Both the position numbers and the translations under genes were made by a program. This document shows positions 1-8,057 of a DNA stretch of 64,000 nt, in pieces. This DNA comes from JAITVB01 sp031553805 (lineage in GTDB: Bacteria > Bacteroidota > Bacteroidia > Bacteroidales > Rikenellaceae). Positions within the stretch are counted from its first letter, which is position 1. The number at the start of each line of letters is the position of its first letter. Below the pieces are notes generated by a model, which worked only from the letters and a program-made list of their open reading frames with translations, was not told the DNA's origin and searched no databases. The DNA lies in assembly GCA_031553805.1 (NCBI GenBank), contig JAVBLC010000011.1, positions 1-64,000 of the forward strand, given 5' to 3'.

Positions 1-2820
1 GTAAGCCTTCGAGGGGAGGTATTTGCCGTTGTCAAGGGCATACGTGCGCAAACCGCCGGCAGTTATCTGGCCATCGGTCATCTCGACAGTTTCCACCGGG
101 TAGTCGAGCATGTTGCGACTCACCATCGCCGGGTAAACCCCACCATTGATGTCATATGGGTAGCGGATCTGGGATACGACGCTACGTTCTCGAGAATCGA
201 TACTTTGTTCCTCTATCAACTGATATTTGTCATTGTACCGATAACCTGTATTTGTGACGAGTGTCCCTGTAGGAAAATGATCCGAGGTCTGTTTGGCCGA
301 CAAGTGCCAGTTCTCGGAGAGAATATCATAATAGTCCACGATGTATGATACAAAATGATGGCCGCTTGGATCAACAGTCACCGATTTAAGGCATACAAGT
401 CCTTTTTGCCGGTCAGTCTGGTTGTTTTCATAAACATTTTCCACCGTTTTCAGGAGATTGCCTCCACTGTCATAGACGCACATTTTCTCAAGTAGCCCAT
501 TTCTGTTCGAAACAATCAACGGGCGGCTGGGAAGCCGATAAGTATATTCCGGTTGGCAATTTTCTTCGCAATGAAAATATTTCTCCGTTTTCCCTCCTTT
601 GCCATCGGTGATGGTGACGATTTCATATCCTATTGCATTTCCTTCTCCGAAGCAATCGTTATTTTTGTTGCCAGATGATATGGCTGCAAAAGCTCCATCT
701 GCCACTGAGTTTGTGAAAAAGCCCGATGAGGTTGCATCTGAACGGGTAATAGGTTGTATGATGGGTTCCCGGAAATCAATGAAATCATCCCAATAATCAT
801 CCGTATAGTAATACCGCAATGGATTGACCAGCACTCCGAAAGAATATGTGTAATTTATTGAGTTCAGAATGGTATTGTCGGTATCGCGGTTAGTGATATT
901 TGCAACGCGAAGACCACCTCCGATGCTCATATACGTCCCAGCCCCGATAGTCGAGATCTTTTCGTATTCAACCACGACGGTCTGCAGGTAAGGAGGTTCA
1001 TTGATAGGGCGGTGAAATGAAAAGTAGTAGGTGCCTGCTGCCAGATTGACTTCCTGAATGCCCACATAATCATAATTGGTTGGAGCCGCTAAAGACATTG
1101 TATATGAATAGTCGCTGTTGCGGATTCGGACAATCATATAGTCGAGTGCGGTGAAGACAGCATCACCCTCGCCGTCGGGATCAACCTGAAAGTGATGGGT
1201 TATTTTGACGTGCGTGGGCTCGGTAAGTACAAGCACGTTTTGTTCATCGGTCATATCGCTTCCGGCCATGAATATGTATTTTTCTGTCCCCATATCGGAG
1301 CCGGAGGCTCGCACAAAAAGGTGAGGTTCGAGCATAAATTCAGTCTTCCCTCCGGTCGGATACTGAATGGAAGTAAGCGATGCCGCTTTTATTAATTCTG
1401 CATTTGCTTCCCGGTTGGCCGCAGTATTGATGTAAGGGAAACCTGGGCGATAAGCGAGCCTGGGAATTAATGAAGTCGTGTTTTCTGCACCGTTATAATA
1501 TCCCCAATAATCGACCGACCAACTCCGCTTGTCGGGCAATAACGTTTCGTTGTACGTAAACCGGTAAGGCGGAGTGCGGGGTTGATCGTGCTGATAAACG
1601 GCAAGACTATCGAGCCTCAACCGTTTTCCGTGTTTGGCCGGAGCTGTTGGATCGTTGCATTCGAAATAGTTGTTGTTATAAAAAACAACTTGTTGGAGTG
1701 GTTCATTGTTATTATTCACTACCCGGATACCCGTCAAGCGAGTGTTCGTGATTTCAGGGCTGGTATCAAGGTCAATTCGGGTCCCGTAATCGAAATAAAT
1801 CCGGTTTTCCCCGAACCTGATTTCAGTCAAGTCTGCTACCCGGTGTATCTGTCCGGAAGCCACGCTATACTCTCCAGCCATTAGGTAGCCGGATGCCCCT
1901 AAATGACGCTGCTCCTGGTAGCCTTGCACCTGCGATCTTTGGAGGGGGCGGCTTTCATTGGGGGTGTAGGAAAGTTGGATTCTGTATCCCAAGGGGGAAA
2001 CAATGCTGTCGAGATAGACAGTGGATGCCACGTCAACATCGGTAGCGGTTCCCGCATAAACCCGCCACGGATCTTTCAGGTAATCGGGGCTATTGGAAGA
2101 ATATATATAAGACGTTGAAAGCTCTTTGGTGCCGAAATAGTAACGAATTCCTCTTTCGTCAGTGATTTCCCAGATATTATTGGAATACAGGATTCTTAGT
2201 CCCGATTTTTTCAGTTCTATACCTCCGGCTGTGGGCTGGGGCAAAATGAATTTCCCGCTGCGGCCGTTGAAATTATAGAAGTACAGATCGGGCTCGGCAT
2301 CAAATGCACCATCGCCCACCGCGCCATAATAATGATATGCATTCGGGCGATCTCTATAGGGAATATTCTGCCAATCGGGACGATAATCACTGCTTGCCGG
2401 CGGCATCATATAGGAAGTGGCGTGAAAACCGTTTGGGGAAAAGTCATCTCCTCCTCTGACCACCTTGATGATTACGCCACCCGCATTCAAGGCCCATCCT
2501 AATCCTACCTGCGAAGCATCCTGGCTGACCCGGATGCCTGATGCATGGTAACTAACGCTAATAGGCAAGACCAAATCTCCGTAAGTAATTGTGTACAACG
2601 GGATGTCAATGCCAGGTACTCCTGTGTACTCGCTCACTGGGATATCTCCATATGTTCCTAATGCGAGAGCATTGGCTGAAGGTACTGAAACCCGGGGAAG
2701 CATCGATGGATCGTATACGGCTTGTGCGGATCCGTGCATAGACGTTCCCCCTGCAAATAGTAAAAATAATCCCGTCAGATAATATTTCATTCTTTGAGGG
2801 TGTTTTGATCTCATAGTCAT
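1..2820 (-). CDS. RHS/YD-repeat-like secreted protein, N-terminal part (C-terminus off the left edge)
   Basis: The frame is open without a stop from 2820 down to base 1, giving at least 940 residues. Starts at 2820, 2814 and 2790 are all in frame; 2790 begins MKYYLTGLFLLF, a good signal peptide ending near GSAQA. The mature N-terminus has the pattern GIDIPLYTITYGDLVLPISV followed by YHASGIRVSQDASQVGLGWA and LNAGG. I know this from Bacteroidota RHS-like proteins, whose N-terminal region resembles the SpvB/TcB type. The visible part continues in the same style, for example NDKYQLIEEQ and NRNMLDYPVETVEM near the left edge. The polymorphic C-terminal tip and most YD repeats would lie outside the window. 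GC is visibly lower than in the genes upstream. It lies 81 bases downstream of gspF on the same strand, so it may be co-transcribed with the secretion operon, and it is a candidate substrate (inference). The family assignment is good; the function is unknown. Confidence 0.85.
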   Translation of the reverse strand, partial: MTMRSKHPQRMKYYLTGLFLLFAGGTSMHGSAQAVYDPSMLPRVSVPSANALALGTYGDIPVSEYTGVPGIDIPLYTITYGDLVLPISVSYHASGIRVSQDASQVGLGWALNAGGVIIKVVRGGDDFSPNGFHATSYMMPPASSDYRPDWQNIPYRDRPNAYHYYGAVGDGAFDAEPDLYFYNFNGRSGKFILPQPTAGGIELKKSGLRILYSNNIWEITDERGIRYYFGTKELSTSYIYSSNSPDYLKDPWRVYAGTATDVDVASTVYLDSIVSPLGYRIQLSYTPNESRPLQRSQVQGYQEQRHLGASGYLMAGEYSVASGQIHRVADLTEIRFGENRIYFDYGTRIDLDTSPEITNTRLTGIRVVNNNNEPLQQVVFYNNNYFECNDPTAPAKHGKRLRLDSLAVYQHDQPRTPPYRFTYNETLLPDKRSWSVDYWGYYNGAENTTSLIPRLAYRPGFPYINTAANREANAELIKAASLTSIQYPTGGKTEFMLEPHLFVRASGSDMGTEKYIFMAGSDMTDEQNVLVLTEPTHVKITHHFQVDPDGEGDAVFTALDYMIVRIRNSDYSYTMSLAAPTNYDYVGIQEVNLAAGTYYFSFHRPINEPPYLQTVVVEYEKISTIGAGTYMSIGGGLRVANITNRDTDNTILNSINYTYSFGVLVNPLRYYYTDDYWDDFIDFREPIIQPITRSDATSSGFFTNSVADGAFAAISSGNKNNDCFGEGNAIGYEIVTITDGKGGKTEKYFHCEENCQPEYTYRLPSRPLIVSNRNGLLEKMCVYDSGGNLLKTVENVYENNQTDRQKGLVCLKSVTVDPSGHHFVSYIVDYYDILSENWHLSAKQTSDHFPTGTLVTNTGYRYNDKYQLIEEQSIDSRERSVVSQIRYPYDINGGVYPAMVSRNMLDYPVETVEMTDGQITAGGLRTYALDNGKYLPSKAY

Positions 2821-2901
2821 TTGTTTTGGGGTTAAGATTAGTTTTGCTGGGGGAGATTTTGGAATCAGGTTCAGGTCATAGGCATTTTGTTTTAAGCCGG
2901 A

Positions 2902-4044
2902 TTAGTATATGGTTGTGCCGAGTTTGAACATCGGCAGGTACATCGAGATCAGGACGACGGCTACCAGCAAGCCGACAAACAGGATCAGCGCCGGTTCGAG
3001 CAGGTGCCCTAGTTGCCGCAGCCGGTGTTCGAGTTCGGCCGAGAGGTCTTCGCCCTGCTTGCGGAGCATATCCGACAGGCGGTTAGTTTCCTCGCCTACC
3101 TTCAACAGCACGATAAGTTTGGCGTCGTATAATTTCGGAAAGGCTTCGACCTCGCCGGCAAATGAGCGTCCGCGGTTTAGTCCGTCAGCAATAGTGACAA
3201 ACGAGCGACAGTAGGGGTAAAAGACGAGAATCCCTTGTAACATCTCTACCCCTTGCAGCAGCGGCACACCCGAGCTGTAGAGCAAGTAAAGCAGTTTGCA
3301 GAAATGCGATTGGTAGTGTTTTCGAAACAGGTCGCCCGCCACCGGAAGGCGGAGCAGGATTTCAGCACGCATTTTCTGTAATTGTTCCGACCGGCGGTTG
3401 AAAAAAGCCAATCCGGCGATCGCGCCCGCCAGTACAAGGAAAACGACGCCGTATGCCTGGAAATTCCGGGAAAAACCGATCACCGCCCGGGTGATGCCGG
3501 GCAACTCGCCGCCCATGCGGGTGTAGACCTGTTCGAACATCGGCACGATCACCAGCACCATAAACACCAGCACCACGAGGGCCACCGCCAGGATCACCGC
3601 CGGATAGCTCACCGCGGCCGACACCATCCGCCGCTGGGCCGCCCGCTTGTGATAATAGTCGGCCAGGAAGGTGAGCGATTCGTGGAGTTTTCCGGTCTCT
3701 TCGCCAATGCGTATGACCCCGTAGTCGAGGGCCGTGAAGCGGCCGCTTTCCGAAAACGCCTGCCAAAGCGGACGGCCACCCACCACGGCCCGGTGCAACG
3801 TTTCCATCAGCCCTTTCAGGAACGGCTCTTTCTCGCTTTTGATCAGCAGTTCGAAGGCCCGGTTGAAGTCGATCCCTGAGGCCAGCAGCGAATGGAATTC
3901 CGAAAAGAACGTTTCTTTCCGGTTGTCGTTGAGCCGCTTGCCGCTAAAAAGAGAAGCACGTCCTGATTTGGGTGAAGCGGGACGTTTCCCCGGGGCGGAG
4001 CGGCCATTAGGGACAGCGGTTTCAATTTTCATCGGGAGCTGCAT
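2902..4044 (-). CDS. gspF: GspF/PilC-like inner-membrane platform protein
   Basis: This polytopic inner-membrane protein is the platform that couples the assembly ATPase to pseudopilus growth. The 380-residue product has the two tandem GspF domains of the family. The first runs from about residue 45 (FFSEFHSLLASGIDFNRAFE) to a membrane helix near 145-170. The second (SHFCKLLYLLYSSGVPLLQG) ends with a C-terminal membrane helix and the typical MYLPMFKLG tail. The N-terminal 40 residues are basic and not conserved. An ATG at 4044 and another at 4032 (MKIETAV) are both possible; either overlaps the upstream pseudopilin gene. It is the last machine gene of the operon, and the RHS-like gene follows on the same strand. 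Family assignment is secure. Whether it serves secretion or a pilus cannot be told from this protein alone. Confidence 0.93.
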   Translation of the reverse strand: MQLPMKIETAVPNGRSAPGKRPASPKSGRASLFSGKRLNDNRKETFFSEFHSLLASGIDFNRAFELLIKSEKEPFLKGLMETLHRAVVGGRPLWQAFSESGRFTALDYGVIRIGEETGKLHESLTFLADYYHKRAAQRRMVSAAVSYPAVILAVALVVLVFMVLVIVPMFEQVYTRMGGELPGITRAVIGFSRNFQAYGVVFLVLAGAIAGLAFFNRRSEQLQKMRAEILLRLPVAGDLFRKHYQSHFCKLLYLLYSSGVPLLQGVEMLQGILVFYPYCRSFVTIADGLNRGRSFAGEVEAFPKLYDAKLIVLLKVGEETNRLSDMLRKQGEDLSAELEHRLRQLGHLLEPALILFVGLLVAVVLISMYLPMFKLGTTIY

Positions 4045-4555
4045 CAAGTAAGGTGGTGTCGTATGTTGCTTCTAAGCGTTCTGCTTCCTGCCGGGCGAAG
4101 AAATCGGGGCCGTAGTTGATCCCGAAGCCAAACCGGGTCGTGTCGTCGATCAACAACAATGAATCGACCCAATCCGGATGGCGAAGGTTTTTGACGATGC
4201 GGGGCGAAGAAACCTGTCGCATAACCGTATCGATGCGCCCACCCTGTGAAAGAACCAGCAGCGAGTCTTCGACGACGATTTCGGCAAAGATTTTTCCCGA
4301 CCGGAAAAACTCGAGCCGGGCGGCATCGCCGCGAATGGTGTCGCTGCTCGAAAAAAGACGGTCGAGGGCATAAAAGGTAGCTGTTCGCTCGGCCGTCCGT
4401 TCTAACTTGCCCCGCGCGCCAGACACCAGTTGCCGAAACAACGAAAGGCCTTCGAACACGGCCAGCAGGACGATCCCCGACAGGATCATCACCACCAGCA
4501 GTTCGGGCAGTGTCATGGCGGGCAACGCCCGCCGGATGTGTTTTCGGATTATCAT
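4022..4555 (-). CDS. Minor pseudopilin, GspJ/PilW-like
   Basis: The product has 177 residues with a type III prepilin signal. A short basic leader ends at Ala13, followed by MTLPELLVVMILSGIVLLAV; Glu is at +5 and the hydrophobic stretch forms the N-terminal helix. The residue at -1 is Ala rather than Gly, as in the major pilin of this operon. The C-terminal globular part (DRLFSSSDTIRGDAARLEFF) fits a GspJ-type minor pseudopilin in length and order but is too divergent to prove it. The ATG overlaps the stop of the upstream minor pilin gene (ATGA), which suggests translational coupling. It should be processed by the peptidase encoded at 12328-12798. GspJ is inferred from position; prepilin identity is clear. 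Confidence 0.85.
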   Translation of the reverse strand: MIIRKHIRRALPAMTLPELLVVMILSGIVLLAVFEGLSLFRQLVSGARGKLERTAERTATFYALDRLFSSSDTIRGDAARLEFFRSGKIFAEIVVEDSLLVLSQGGRIDTVMRQVSSPRIVKNLRHPDWVDSLLLIDDTTRFGFGINYGPDFFARQEAERLEATYDTTLLDAAPDEN

Positions 4556-4905
4556 TCTGTCGGGGTTAGTATCCGGTAGTTTAGCGTTTGGCGGCCGTGG
4601 TCGATCCGTATTTCGAAGTTGACGGCTTGAAAACCGTCGGCTGCAGGATAAGGCGAGACGGTTGCCTCGATCTCGCCCCAGTCGTAACTGCGAAGCGAAG
4701 TACCCGGCTCGTCAGCCTTTTCTAGAAATTCGCGGGCGCAGGCTTCGAGGTCGACTGCCGCCTGGAGCAGCGTATCGTCAGGCAACACCGACCGCACTCG
4801 GGTGACGGTCTCCACCGCGATCAGAAAGATCACCAGGAAAAGGACCGAAGCAACCACCGTTTCGATCAGGGTCGACCCCGCCAGTTTCTTTCTCAATGCA
4901 GCCAT
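4552..4905 (-). CDS. Minor pseudopilin, GspI/PilV-like
   Basis: The product has 117 residues from the ATG at 4905. Leader MAALRKKLAG is followed by STLIETVVASVLFLVIFLIA: cleavage after Gly10, Glu at +5, then the membrane helix. The rest is a small globular domain (YDWGEIEATVSPYPAADGFQ), close in size to GspI. A frame extension upstream to 4941 would place more of the start inside the previous gene, and the extra residues do not look like a prepilin leader, so I reject it. The chosen start overlaps the end of the beta-helix gene by 13 bases, and the stop overlaps the next gene by ATGA. The GspI label rests on order (K, I, J, F) and size. It is probably part of the pseudopilus tip complex. Confidence 0.83.
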   Translation of the reverse strand: MAALRKKLAGSTLIETVVASVLFLVIFLIAVETVTRVRSVLPDDTLLQAAVDLEACAREFLEKADEPGTSLRSYDWGEIEATVSPYPAADGFQAVNFEIRIDHGRQTLNYRILTPTE

Positions 4906-6128
4906 TTTATTGTTTTTTTCTGTGCCCTGGCCTTCATCCACATCGGGAAAGCCATGGCATCGCTCCGGTAGACGCGTGCGTCGTACAGCAAGTTTTCATA
5001 ATACCCCCAGGGGGCGTAGTAATTGAGGTGATTGACATAGAGGCTGCCGGTGACGGCCCCCTGCACCTGCGCAATGCCGTCGACCCATACCAGGCCTCGG
5101 ACGCGGGCGTTGGGGTGTTGTTGGTAGTTGATTGTTGGCTGCTGGCCGGAAGGTTCGGCCACTCTCTCGAAAATCACATAGCCGTTGACCTCGCTTTCCG
5201 CCCCAATCTCGATGCGGCTTTTCGACGACGCTTCCGGCATCACGATTCCCGAAGGGTAAGCGAGCCGCACCCGGGGCTCAATGATCACCGTGTCGGAAGC
5301 CACCACCTGCACTGATCCCGAAAAACCCGACCGGATCACTACCCGGCGGGCTACCGCCAGCACCTCGGACAACGAAGCCGTGCTGTCGATCTCCAACCGG
5401 TCGTCCGAACAAACGACGATGCGTCCTTGCAAACTCACTCCGCTCAACGCTTCAGCCCTCAGGAAAAGGGGCGGGTCGAAAAAACTGCGGGACACGTACA
5501 CGGGATCGACAAAGGCGGAAGCGGTATCGCGCGCGAGCATCAGCGCACGCAGTGAATCCCGGATGCCCGGATATGATTCCGGAAAGCCGGTTTCACTCGC
5601 CCGGAGATCTTCTTCCTGCACAGGATCCCCGGCGTAGAAATCAGATTGGACCTGTCCATAAAGCAAGTCCTTTCCGGGTAGATAAAGCGTCCCCTTGAGG
5701 TTGCTGCGTCCGGCCAGAGTAACGGCCCGGAGGTTGTCACAGACGTAAAGAGCCGCTCCGAGCGGGCTTTCGCGCACTTGTCCCATCAGCCGCACGGCGC
5801 GGGTCTTTCCGTCGGCCGTCGAAGCTGCCACCCACTGGTAGAGTCCCCAGCATCCCGACGACAGAACAACCTGTGAACGGAGATCGTCATCGAATACAAG
5901 AAATGCCCCCTCGGCATCGAGCCGTTCGGCCAGCATACTGTCGCGTTCCCAAAGCAGAAAAGCCGCGTCGAGCCACGCCTCTTGTTGTCGTTTTGAAAAA
6001 CCTTCGCGCCAACCGGCCGTGCTGACCTCCAACAATCCCAATAGCGCCACCAGTGCCAGCCCCATCAGGGCGGCAATCACCAACACGGTGGGCAATACAT
6101 TGGCGGACAAGGTGGGGCGAAGGGCCAT
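4893..6128 (-). CDS. Membrane-anchored beta-helix protein in the GspK position
   Basis: The product is a 411-residue protein from the ATG at 6128, with one N-terminal membrane helix (residues about 11-36, VLPTVLVIAALMGLALVALL) and a large extracytoplasmic domain. The start resembles a pilin helix, but there is no Glu at +5 and no G/A-F/M cleavage motif, so it may be anchored rather than processed. Residues about 140-350 show short repeated strands with polar turns, such as VVIRSGFSGSVQVVASDTVI and IEIGAESEVNGYVIF, which suggest a parallel beta-helix or bactofilin-like fold. Its place between the GspC-like and GspI-like genes is that of the large minor pseudopilin GspK or PilX, but I see no sequence similarity to GspK. 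The nearest safe description is a novel large minor component. It is 5 bases from the gene upstream. Confidence 0.75.
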   Translation of the reverse strand: MALRPTLSANVLPTVLVIAALMGLALVALLGLLEVSTAGWREGFSKRQQEAWLDAAFLLWERDSMLAERLDAEGAFLVFDDDLRSQVVLSSGCWGLYQWVAASTADGKTRAVRLMGQVRESPLGAALYVCDNLRAVTLAGRSNLKGTLYLPGKDLLYGQVQSDFYAGDPVQEEDLRASETGFPESYPGIRDSLRALMLARDTASAFVDPVYVSRSFFDPPLFLRAEALSGVSLQGRIVVCSDDRLEIDSTASLSEVLAVARRVVIRSGFSGSVQVVASDTVIIEPRVRLAYPSGIVMPEASSKSRIEIGAESEVNGYVIFERVAEPSGQQPTINYQQHPNARVRGLVWVDGIAQVQGAVTGSLYVNHLNYYAPWGYYENLLYDARVYRSDAMAFPMWMKARAQKKTIKWLH

Positions 6129-6133
6129 TTTCG

Positions 6134-6604
6134 TTACAGTTTGAGTGTATGGCGGTGTTTTCCTTGTTGCAGCACGACCGAATCGGGAGCGACCGTTGCG
6201 ATCCGGTAACCGGCCACCGAATCGCCCCTCGACAGGAGCTCGGACGGACCACCTCCGGTCAATACAGCATAGAGCTGCGTCCCTCGCCGGATCGTCCCCT
6301 GGAATTGCACCGGAGGCACCGGAGGCTCTTCGGGCGGCGGGAGTTCTTCGAGGACGATCTCTTCCTGATTCCACGTGTCCTCGAATGGAGTATCCTGCGG
6401 TGGCGGGTTGTCGAGGAACGGGTCGCGGTAATCGAGGCGAAGCGTGGCGTCGAAGAATTTCGACATCCGAGCTTCAGACTTCGGAACCCCGGCCGGAGGC
6501 GGGGCAGCTTCCGGAGCTGTGTAGGCAACCACCCGCCGGAAGATCAGCGCCCAAACGGCCAGCACGACCATGAGCAACAGGTATGTCATTTTTTTGTTTT
6601 TCAT
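6134..6604 (-). CDS. GspC/PilP-like inner-membrane linker protein
   Basis: The 156-residue product has one N-terminal membrane helix (about residues 7-25, TYLLLMVVLAVWALIF). A linker carries RLDYRDPF, as often seen in PilP proteins, and then a Pro/Glu-rich stretch (LEELPPPEEPPVPPV). A C-terminal beta-rich domain follows (FQGTIRRGTQLYAVL ... LLSRGDSVAGYRI ... DSVVLQ). This pattern is that of the homology region of GspC and of PilP, which contacts the periplasmic N-domains of the secretin and ties it to the inner-membrane complex. It lies 4 bases from the lipoprotein gene upstream and 5 from the beta-helix gene downstream, so it is clearly in the operon. Assignment is by architecture and context; similarity is weak, which is usual for this family. 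Confidence 0.8.
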   Translation of the reverse strand: MKNKKMTYLLLMVVLAVWALIFRRVVAYTAPEAAPPPAGVPKSEARMSKFFDATLRLDYRDPFLDNPPPQDTPFEDTWNQEEIVLEELPPPEEPPVPPVQFQGTIRRGTQLYAVLTGGGPSELLSRGDSVAGYRIATVAPDSVVLQQGKHRHTLKL

Positions 6605-6608
6605 CTGC

Positions 6609-7553
6609 TTACGGAGCGAGGATCAGCACCTCGAAAGTATAATTTTGCACCGCGGTTTTATAACCGCTGTTCTGCGCCTGGATCCGCCACTGGTATTTTC
6701 CGTTGGGCAGGTCGAAACGCACCAAATGGTCGGCCACGACGGTATCGGCCACAAACCGTTGCACCTCGGTGAACGACGGGGAAACCAGCATCAGGCGGTA
6801 GCTGTCGGCTCCCGCCAACGGATTCCAGGCAAAAGCGACCTTGCCACTACTCATCACAATATCCGGGGTCGGGGCGAGGATCTGAATCTTCCGGGCGCTG
6901 ATGTCTTCAATCGTGCGGACAGTAAAAGCGTAGGTCTGCACGCTGGTCTGGGAACCGGAGTTGAAAGCCTGGACCTGCCATTGGTAGGCGCCGTCGACCA
7001 GGTCGAGGTTCAGCCGTGTTTCGGTCATCGTCGTGTCGGCCGCCAGCCAACGCGTGTCGCGGAACGAGGGCGAAGCCACCCGCACGCGGTAAGCGGCCGC
7101 TCCGGGCAGGGAATTCCAGGCGAAGGCGACCTGCGGGTTGTCGGTTTCGAGGTTGGCTACGGGCGAAACCACGGAGACCGTTTCCCGCGAGATATCGGTC
7201 ACGGTCTGCACCCGGAACGAAAAAGTCTCGAAACGGCTCTGGTAACCTGAATTGCTGGCCTGTACCCGCCATTCGTAATCGCCGTCGGGCAATTCCATTT
7301 CCCATTGCGTTTCGGTCATCGTGGTGTCTTTCCAGATGCGTTCGACCTTCGAGAAGGAGGGGGCGGCCACCGTCAGGCGGTAGCCGTCGGCCCCGGGCAG
7401 TTCTTCCCAGAGGAACGTGGTCTGCGGGCTGTGGGTTTCGGCTCGGGAGGCGGGAGCCGTCATCCGCACGACCTGTTCGCTGATGTCTTTGACGATTAGG
7501 TCGTCGCAGGCGAACAGCGACAGGGCGAGAACGAAAACTACGATTTGTTTCAT
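6609..7553 (-). CDS. Lipoprotein with three tandem 97-residue FN3-like repeats, secretion operon component
   Basis: The product has 314 residues. The signal peptide ends in a lipobox (LFAC, Cys16), so it should be lipidated, probably in the outer membrane. The mature part is three repeats that each begin with Asp-Ile-Ser, at residues 23, 120 and 217, an exact 97-residue period. Each contains FxWexLPGAdxYRL, SPSF (APSF in the first), DTTMTET-type residues and a closing YxWrVQAxNSG motif, consistent with an Ig or fibronectin type III-like sandwich. I know no standard type II secretion subunit like this. It sits inside the operon between the GspM-like and GspC-like genes with gaps of 3 and 4 bases, so a role with the secretin is likely, such as pilotin-like targeting or a periplasmic or surface scaffold (inference). 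Confidence 0.85.
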   Translation of the reverse strand: MKQIVVFVLALSLFACDDLIVKDISEQVVRMTAPASRAETHSPQTTFLWEELPGADGYRLTVAAPSFSKVERIWKDTTMTETQWEMELPDGDYEWRVQASNSGYQSRFETFSFRVQTVTDISRETVSVVSPVANLETDNPQVAFAWNSLPGAAAYRVRVASPSFRDTRWLAADTTMTETRLNLDLVDGAYQWQVQAFNSGSQTSVQTYAFTVRTIEDISARKIQILAPTPDIVMSSGKVAFAWNPLAGADSYRLMLVSPSFTEVQRFVADTVVADHLVRFDLPNGKYQWRIQAQNSGYKTAVQNYTFEVLILAP

Positions 7554-7556
7554 AGG

Positions 7557-8057
7557 TCAGTCGGTTGAGGTGATTTGTTGCAGGAAAAGGGTCAGTTGCA
7601 GCGAACGGCTGCGGTCGGCCGGGTGTTCGGCGACGCGGTATTCGACCGCGACAATCCGTTCCTCCCCTACCCCACCCTCAATCTCGGAGAGCAGGCGGGT
7701 CAGGGCGAAGAAATTGCCGCCGAGGGTCAGCTCGCCGGTGTAAAGTTCCATCTCGCCGGAATGGGCGGTGAGTACAGGCGAAAAATGTTCGGCAGTAACC
7801 AGATAGGCAGCGGCGAGCGGGGCTACATCATGTAGTATCTTTCCAGTTTTCAGCCGGTTTTCGGTTGGCGTGGGCGATGCTGCTTGCTGCGGTTTTCCGG
7901 ACGAAGTGGCGCGTGCGGCGGCAAGTTCCGACGCCTGCCGTTCGACGGTGTGCCGGAGCGCGAAGGCGGGCCGGATGGCATAGGTATACGCCAGCAGGGG
8001 CACCCCGACGGTCAGGACAGCCAGTTTTGCGAGGCCGATATGATACTGAAAATTCAT
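7557..8057 (-). CDS. GspM/PilO-like inner-membrane assembly protein
   Basis: The 166-residue product has a short cytoplasmic tail, one membrane helix (about residues 11-30), a helical segment rich in Ala, Glu and Arg, a Pro/Ser/Thr linker, and a C-terminal domain of about 90 residues. That domain (FSPVLTAHSGEMELYTGELT ... FFALTRLLSEIE ... LQLTLFL) has the helix-strand order of the ferredoxin-like PilO/GspM fold. GspM and GspL form a heterodimer that holds the ATPase at the membrane. The ATG overlaps the stop of the GspL-like gene (ATGA), which matches that partnership. Sequence similarity in this family is low; the call rests on topology, size and gene order. Confidence 0.78.
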   Translation of the reverse strand: MNFQYHIGLAKLAVLTVGVPLLAYTYAIRPAFALRHTVERQASELAAARATSSGKPQQAASPTPTENRLKTGKILHDVAPLAAAYLVTAEHFSPVLTAHSGEMELYTGELTLGGNFFALTRLLSEIEGGVGEERIVAVEYRVAEHPADRSRSLQLTLFLQQITSTD

